Positions 54,372-58,132 of a DNA stretch of 58,132 nt are shown piece by piece (positions within the stretch are counted from its first letter, which is position 1; every line of letters begins with the position of its first letter). The position numbers and the translations under genes are program-made. The DNA lies in NCBI GenBank assembly GCA_015654675.1, contig JAATGM010000025.1, positions 1-58,132 of the forward strand. The letters run 5' to 3'. The notes beneath the pieces were generated by a model that was not told the DNA's origin, did no database searches, and saw only the letters and a list, made by a program, of their open reading frames with translations. This stretch comes from Planctomycetota bacterium. Its GTDB lineage: Bacteria; Planctomycetota; Phycisphaerae; UBA1845; UTPLA1.

Positions 54372-55856
54372 CTATTCGAAGCGCACCGCAGAGTCGCGCG
54401 ATTTCGTGACGGCGCGAAGCGGGAGCCGGATAGTCATGGTTGTCCCGCGATCGACGACCGATGCCACACTGATCGTGCCGTCAAGCTCTTTGACGAGACC
54501 ATGCACAGCCGACAGACCGAGTCCGACATTGGCTCCATCGCCGCCGCCCAACTGACCCTTCGTGGTGAAAAATGGTTCGAACACCCGTTCGAGAATCTCA
54601 GGGCTGATTCCCGAACCAGTATCGGCGATCTGGATCACGGCATGATCGCCGTCGGCGGTCAGTCGAATGCAAAGCCGGCCGCCGGGCTTCATCGCGTCGA
54701 CGGCGTTCTGAGAGAGCCCCTCCAATATGGGGAAAATACGGTGCGACTCAAACGTGGCGGGAGGCAGCGCGTCGATCGTCGCATCCAGCGCGAGGCCTTT
54801 TTTCTCGACCTCGGGCCGAAACGTGTCTACGAAGCGGCGCACCGCCTCGGTCAGATCGATGGCATGGCCGATGGAATGCTCGCTCTGCGAGAAGGCCAAT
54901 AGCTGCTGCGTGATGCGCGAGGCGCGGCCGATCGAGTTGGCGGCGCGTTCGAGCGTCTTGCGATATTCGCGCGGACTGTCGCTTGAGAGGGCGGCGTCAA
55001 TGCTCGTCAGAACGCCGCCAAGAATGTTATTGAAGTGATGCGAGACGCCCTCGGCCATGGTTCCGAGCGAGGCCATCCGGCGGCTGGACGCGACTTCGGC
55101 GGCAAGTTTCTTTCGTTCGGTCATGTCGCGGATGATGCCGGTGAAGATGTGCGTGCGGCCGAGGTGAACATCGCTGACGGCCAGATCCATGGGAAATGTC
55201 TCGCCGTTCTTTCGAAGGCCGACCACCTCGCGGCCGATGCCGATGATGTGTTTCTCGCCGGTTTCGAGGTATCGGCGAATATGGTCGCCGTGCTTCGATC
55301 GATCGGGCTCGGGCATGAGCATGGCCAGATCTTTGCCGATGACTTCGTCGGCGCGCCAGCCAAAAATGCGTTCCGCCGCCGGATTGAATGACTCGATTCG
55401 TCCCGTTTCGTCGGCCGTAACGATGCCTTCGGCGGCGGTGTCGAACACGGCCTTGAGCCGGGCGGCTGTGTTCCGGACGGCCTGCGCGGCCACGCGGCGC
55501 GGCGTGATGTCGCGGATGGCGATCGATACGCCCAGCGCATCGCCCACTGCGGGAACGATCGGAGAGACGACCGCGACAAAGACGCGTTCGACTTCGACGG
55601 GATCGACCCACGTATATTCGACATCGTTGCTGATCCCACGCTCGATCGCCTCGCGTACGAGGACTTCGATCTGCGGCCGCAGCGATTCGGGAAAGGCCTC
55701 GGCGAGCGGCCGGCCAAGCATGGCATCGGCGCCCCGCGAAAAAAGCAGCGCGGCGCGGTCGTTCCAGATTCGAATGATCCGCTCGCGATCAGCACCGATG
55801 AGCGCAAAGCCGGCGGTTCGGCAAAGGGCTTCGTAGAAGGCATCGTCATCGGGCAT
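54372..55856 (-). CDS. PAS-domain sensor histidine kinase, NtrB-like, cytoplasmic
   Basis: A 494-residue kinase. Two PAS domains: about residues 10-120 (FALIGADRERIIRIWNDRAALL) and about 130-250 (GIVTADETGRIESFNPAAERIFGW), the second followed by a PAC segment. Then the phospho-acceptor H-box GVSHHFNNILGGVL, the N box LSQNAVDAM, G1 ADTGSGISPEI and G2 GANVGLGLSAVHGLVKE. No membrane segment is seen, so it should sense an internal signal. The ATG at 55856 is chosen because the upstream frame (to 56138) encodes no recognisable domain. It follows the lipoprotein gene by 14 bases. No response regulator gene is in the window. Confidence 0.9.
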   Translation of the reverse strand: MPDDDAFYEALCRTAGFALIGADRERIIRIWNDRAALLFSRGADAMLGRPLAEAFPESLRPQIEVLVREAIERGISNDVEYTWVDPVEVERVFVAVVSPIVPAVGDALGVSIAIRDITPRRVAAQAVRNTAARLKAVFDTAAEGIVTADETGRIESFNPAAERIFGWRADEVIGKDLAMLMPEPDRSKHGDHIRRYLETGEKHIIGIGREVVGLRKNGETFPMDLAVSDVHLGRTHIFTGIIRDMTERKKLAAEVASSRRMASLGTMAEGVSHHFNNILGGVLTSIDAALSSDSPREYRKTLERAANSIGRASRITQQLLAFSQSEHSIGHAIDLTEAVRRFVDTFRPEVEKKGLALDATIDALPPATFESHRIFPILEGLSQNAVDAMKPGGRLCIRLTADGDHAVIQIADTGSGISPEILERVFEPFFTTKGQLGGGDGANVGLGLSAVHGLVKELDGTISVASVVDRGTTMTIRLPLRAVTKSRDSAVRFE

Positions 55857-55870
55857 CGTGGCTACCGGGG

Positions 55871-56800
55871 TCAGTCGGGGGCCGGCGCCGAAGCCGGCGG
55901 GGCGACCGAGTCGGCCGAGATCGCCGGGGCGGGCCCCCATCTTACAATGGGACTGATGACATAGAGACTCTCGCGTTGCCCGGTCCCGGACGGCTCGACG
56001 AAAAACGGCCGCCCAAGCTTCGGGGAGCCGGCCAGATCGTCCGTCGGCCCCAGCATCAGAAATCCGCCCTCCGGAATCACGACACTGAATGCGAGTTCCT
56101 TGAAAACACGTCCCTGGTATTCGGGCCGCAACTGCCACATGTCGTCAAGTCGTTGATAACGAACGCGGCCCGGCGGCTCGCGAATCTCCGGCTCGACCCG
56201 CACGATCACGTCGCTGAGCCGCGGCGGTTCGATGGCCCAGCCAAATCGAAGCACCGGTCGCGCCGCGTTGAACGAAAGCCCCGAGAGCCCGCCCCCGGGG
56301 CTGAACCACATTAACTCCATGTCGCGTTGCGCGTCGGTGATGAAAACCTCGACCGTCTTGTTCACGCCGGGCAGGACCTGATCATCGCGCGAGCGGACGT
56401 CCGGCAGCGTGTCGATGGCGGCGCGGATCGGCGCGCGAGCCGAGTCGTGACCGACGCCGATCCGAAATCCGTTATCGCGCATGGTTGCGGCCACGTCGCG
56501 CGGAATCACGTTGGTGTCAACCATAGACCAGATTTTGTCGATGCGCTGGAGGCCGCCGCCGGGAACCTCCACGCGCAAGACGCTGAAACGGACCGTGCAG
56601 GTGCGTATTCCGGGTGTGTCGGATGCAGGTTGAGACTCGGCGACCTTGAAGGGATTTTCCCCGGCCGTGTTGTCGCGCGATTTCCAGTTGAATGCGCCGT
56701 CCTTGAAGAAATTGCAGCCGGCGATCAACACGCTCGCGCAGGCGACGAGCCCGATGCAGCACCGGGCGTCAGTTTGTGGTCGGCGCGGTTTGAAGGTCAT
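55871..56800 (-). CDS. Lipoprotein of unknown function
   Basis: A 309-residue protein with a lipoprotein signal: MTFKPRRPQTDARCCIGLVA then VLIAGC with the lipid Cys near residue 29. The mature chain is a soluble, beta-rich domain (TCTVRFSVLRVEVPGG ... LELMWFSPGGGL) with a Pro/Ala-rich tail. I recognise no family. It lies 21 bases after the aminotransferase and 14 bases before the kinase, so all three may form one operon. Whether it is a sensor partner for the kinase is unknown. Confidence 0.75.
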   Translation of the reverse strand: MTFKPRRPQTDARCCIGLVACASVLIAGCNFFKDGAFNWKSRDNTAGENPFKVAESQPASDTPGIRTCTVRFSVLRVEVPGGGLQRIDKIWSMVDTNVIPRDVAATMRDNGFRIGVGHDSARAPIRAAIDTLPDVRSRDDQVLPGVNKTVEVFITDAQRDMELMWFSPGGGLSGLSFNAARPVLRFGWAIEPPRLSDVIVRVEPEIREPPGRVRYQRLDDMWQLRPEYQGRVFKELAFSVVIPEGGFLMLGPTDDLAGSPKLGRPFFVEPSGTGQRESLYVISPIVRWGPAPAISADSVAPPASAPAPD

Positions 56801-56821
56801 TCGGAATTCATCGAGTGCTCG

Positions 56822-57949
56822 TTAGCCCGGTCCGCGGCGAGCGAGCTCGCAAAGGCGTTTGCAGCCCTCGCGCAGCTTGGCGTCGGTGGTCGCAAAGCTG
56901 ATGCGGAAATGCGTGTCGCGATCGGAAAAGACGTTACCGGGAATGATGAGGACGTTTCTTTCGACGGCCGCGTTGCAGAAGGCCGCGCCGCAATCAAACG
57001 TGGCCGGGACGCGCGGAAAAACGTAGAAGCCGCCACCCGGCCGGACGAACTCAAACGTGCCGGCCAGCGACTCGCACACCAGATCGCGTTTGCGTTTGTA
57101 TTCCGCGCAGATGTCAGTGACGTCGACATCGAGGGCGGTCAGCATGGCTACCTGCGACATGCTCGGGGCACAAACGTAGGTGTACTGTTGCAGCTTGGTG
57201 ATTTCATCGACGAACGAGCCCGACGCGGCCAGATAGCCCAGCCGCCAGCCCGTCACGCTGTACGTCTTGCCAAAGCCGCGAAGAACGATCGTGTGCTGCG
57301 GGGCATACCGCGCAGGCGAGGTGCTCGGGCCGTCCAGCGAGAGATCGCAATAAATCTCGTCGGAAATCAGGGCGAGATCGTGCTTCTCGGCGATTTCAGC
57401 GGCGCGGCGGATGTCGGCGTCGGACATGACCGTTCCCGTCGGATTGCCGGGCGAGTTGATCATGATCGCGCGGGTCTTCGGCGTGATCGCCGCCTCGACG
57501 GCAGCCGCCGGAAAACCAAAATCGGGATACGACGGGACCGCGACCGGCACGCCGTTCACCATTCGCACAAGCTGGCGATACGACACGAAATAGGGATCGG
57601 GAAAGATGATCTCGTCCCCGGGATCGAGCAGCGCCAGCAGGGCCACCATCAGGCCACCCGAGACGCCGCTGGTGATCATCACGTTCGCGTCCCAACCCAA
57701 TTCCGCGTTAACGGCAAGCTGCGTCTTGCGTCGAAGTTCGGGCATGCCGGCGGTGAGCGTGTAGCGATTCTGTCCGGACTCGATGGCCCGCATCGCGGCC
57801 AAGGCGACGGCATGAGGCACGGCGTGGTCGGGCTGGCCGATCGAAAGGTCGATCGGATCCTTGAGCTTGGCCGCGAGTTCGTAGACCTTGCGAATCCCGG
57901 AGAACTCGATCGATCGTGCTCGATTGGAGAGGCGCTCGCCGAGATTCAT
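56822..57949 (-). CDS. Class I/II PLP-dependent aminotransferase
   Basis: A 375-residue aminotransferase of the aspartate-aminotransferase fold. Motifs: LSIGQPDHAVP, the NSPGNPTGTV segment that contacts PLP, ALISDEIYCDL, and the Schiff-base lysine K228 in GFGKTYSVTGWRLGY. The N-terminus (LSNRARSIEFSGIRKVYELA) and the length suit the I-gamma or related group; the amino acid substrate cannot be assigned. Start ATG 57949. It begins a likely three-gene operon with the lipoprotein and kinase. Confidence 0.9.
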   Translation of the reverse strand: MNLGERLSNRARSIEFSGIRKVYELAAKLKDPIDLSIGQPDHAVPHAVALAAMRAIESGQNRYTLTAGMPELRRKTQLAVNAELGWDANVMITSGVSGGLMVALLALLDPGDEIIFPDPYFVSYRQLVRMVNGVPVAVPSYPDFGFPAAAVEAAITPKTRAIMINSPGNPTGTVMSDADIRRAAEIAEKHDLALISDEIYCDLSLDGPSTSPARYAPQHTIVLRGFGKTYSVTGWRLGYLAASGSFVDEITKLQQYTYVCAPSMSQVAMLTALDVDVTDICAEYKRKRDLVCESLAGTFEFVRPGGGFYVFPRVPATFDCGAAFCNAAVERNVLIIPGNVFSDRDTHFRISFATTDAKLREGCKRLCELARRGPG

Positions 57950-58037
57950 CGGGATCCTCGTTGCGATGCGGCCCGGTGGTGGCGAGGCGACCGGGGGCTC
58001 GGCGCGTTACGCCGGCGGTCGGCTCAACGAAGGCCGG

Positions 58038-58132
58038 CTACTTCTTCTTGTCGGCTTTGGCAGCGGGCTTCGCACCGGCTGCGGGCTTGGCCGCGGCGGC
58101 GGGCTTCGCGCCGGCCTTGCCGGCTGGGGCGG
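58038..58132 (-). CDS. C-terminus of an Ala/Lys/Pro-rich protein (start outside window)
   Basis: Only the last 31 residues and stop (TAG at 58038-58040) are visible, ending AKPAAKADKKK after repeats of the form AAGAKPAA and GAKPAAAAKPA. Such basic, low-complexity tails occur on several ribosomal proteins, histone-H1-like proteins and DNA-binding proteins. The 5' part is off the window edge, so I cannot name it. The 87-bp gap to the aminotransferase holds nothing I recognise. Confidence 0.5.
   Translation of the reverse strand, partial: APAGKAGAKPAAAAKPAAGAKPAAKADKKK

Overview
The window is high-GC bacterial DNA with densely packed short operons, no rRNA, tRNA, CRISPR array or insertion sequence that I can recognise, and a gene mix that suggests a planctomycete or a related member of the PVC/environmental assemblage. 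The clues are a block of prepilin-like proteins with a giant GspK homologue, a PEP-CTERM protein, a DUF1579 protein, a cytochrome bd-like protein with a fused cytochrome c domain, and many secreted or lipoprotein products of unknown role. This taxonomic placement is inference from gene content, not from a marker gene.

Layout. 0-3 kb: a glycine-rich RRM RNA-binding protein (cut by the window edge), a periplasmic YceI-like protein, a membrane protein and NAD kinase. 3.2-13.8 kb: a tightly coupled operon for a type II secretion/type IV pilus-like pseudopilus (GspF, four pseudopilins, a 1241-residue GspK-like protein, and a further GspG-like pseudopilin) ending in a strong hairpin terminator. 13.8-19 kb: a zinc-ribbon membrane protein on the opposite strand, another GspG-like pseudopilin, then phosphoglycerate kinase, ribulose-phosphate epimerase, a catalytically dead-looking histidine-phosphatase homologue and class I fructose-bisphosphate aldolase, i.e. 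central sugar-phosphate metabolism. 19-25 kb: a DUF1579 protein, a beta-carbonic anhydrase coupled to a bestrophin-like channel, and a secreted GH31 glycosidase with a glycogen-binding-like N-terminus. 25-36 kb: uncharacterised membrane proteins, a small lipoprotein interrupted by an in-frame amber codon, repeat-rich intergenic DNA, a secreted esterase-like protein, alpha-glucan phosphorylase, a CobS-like membrane protein and ComEC. 36-40 kb: a pair of cytochrome bd-like membrane proteins, one with a haem c domain, and a membrane protein overlapping them. 40-47 kb: a PEP-CTERM protein, a short form of PheT coupled to a beta-helix protein, and a WecA-like phosphotransferase with a glycosyltransferase for surface polysaccharide. 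47-54.4 kb: AddB and AddA, the recombination helicase-nuclease. 54.4-58.1 kb: a PAS histidine kinase, a lipoprotein, a class I aminotransferase and the Ala/Lys/Pro-rich end of another protein.

How the parts may work together. GspF plus pseudopilins plus ComEC could serve DNA uptake or protein secretion, but no assembly ATPase, secretin or prepilin peptidase lies in the window. PGK, RPE and aldolase form a glycolysis/pentose-phosphate block; GlgP and GH31 point to alpha-glucan turnover. The base composition of the + strand changes from C-rich to G-rich near 19 kb, regardless of gene strand, which could mark a replication origin, or an inversion boundary. The most unusual items are two apparent pseudoenzymes (histidine phosphatase and CobS-like), the giant GspK, the bd-like/cytochrome c pair, the carbonic anhydrase-bestrophin pair and the amber-split lipoprotein.
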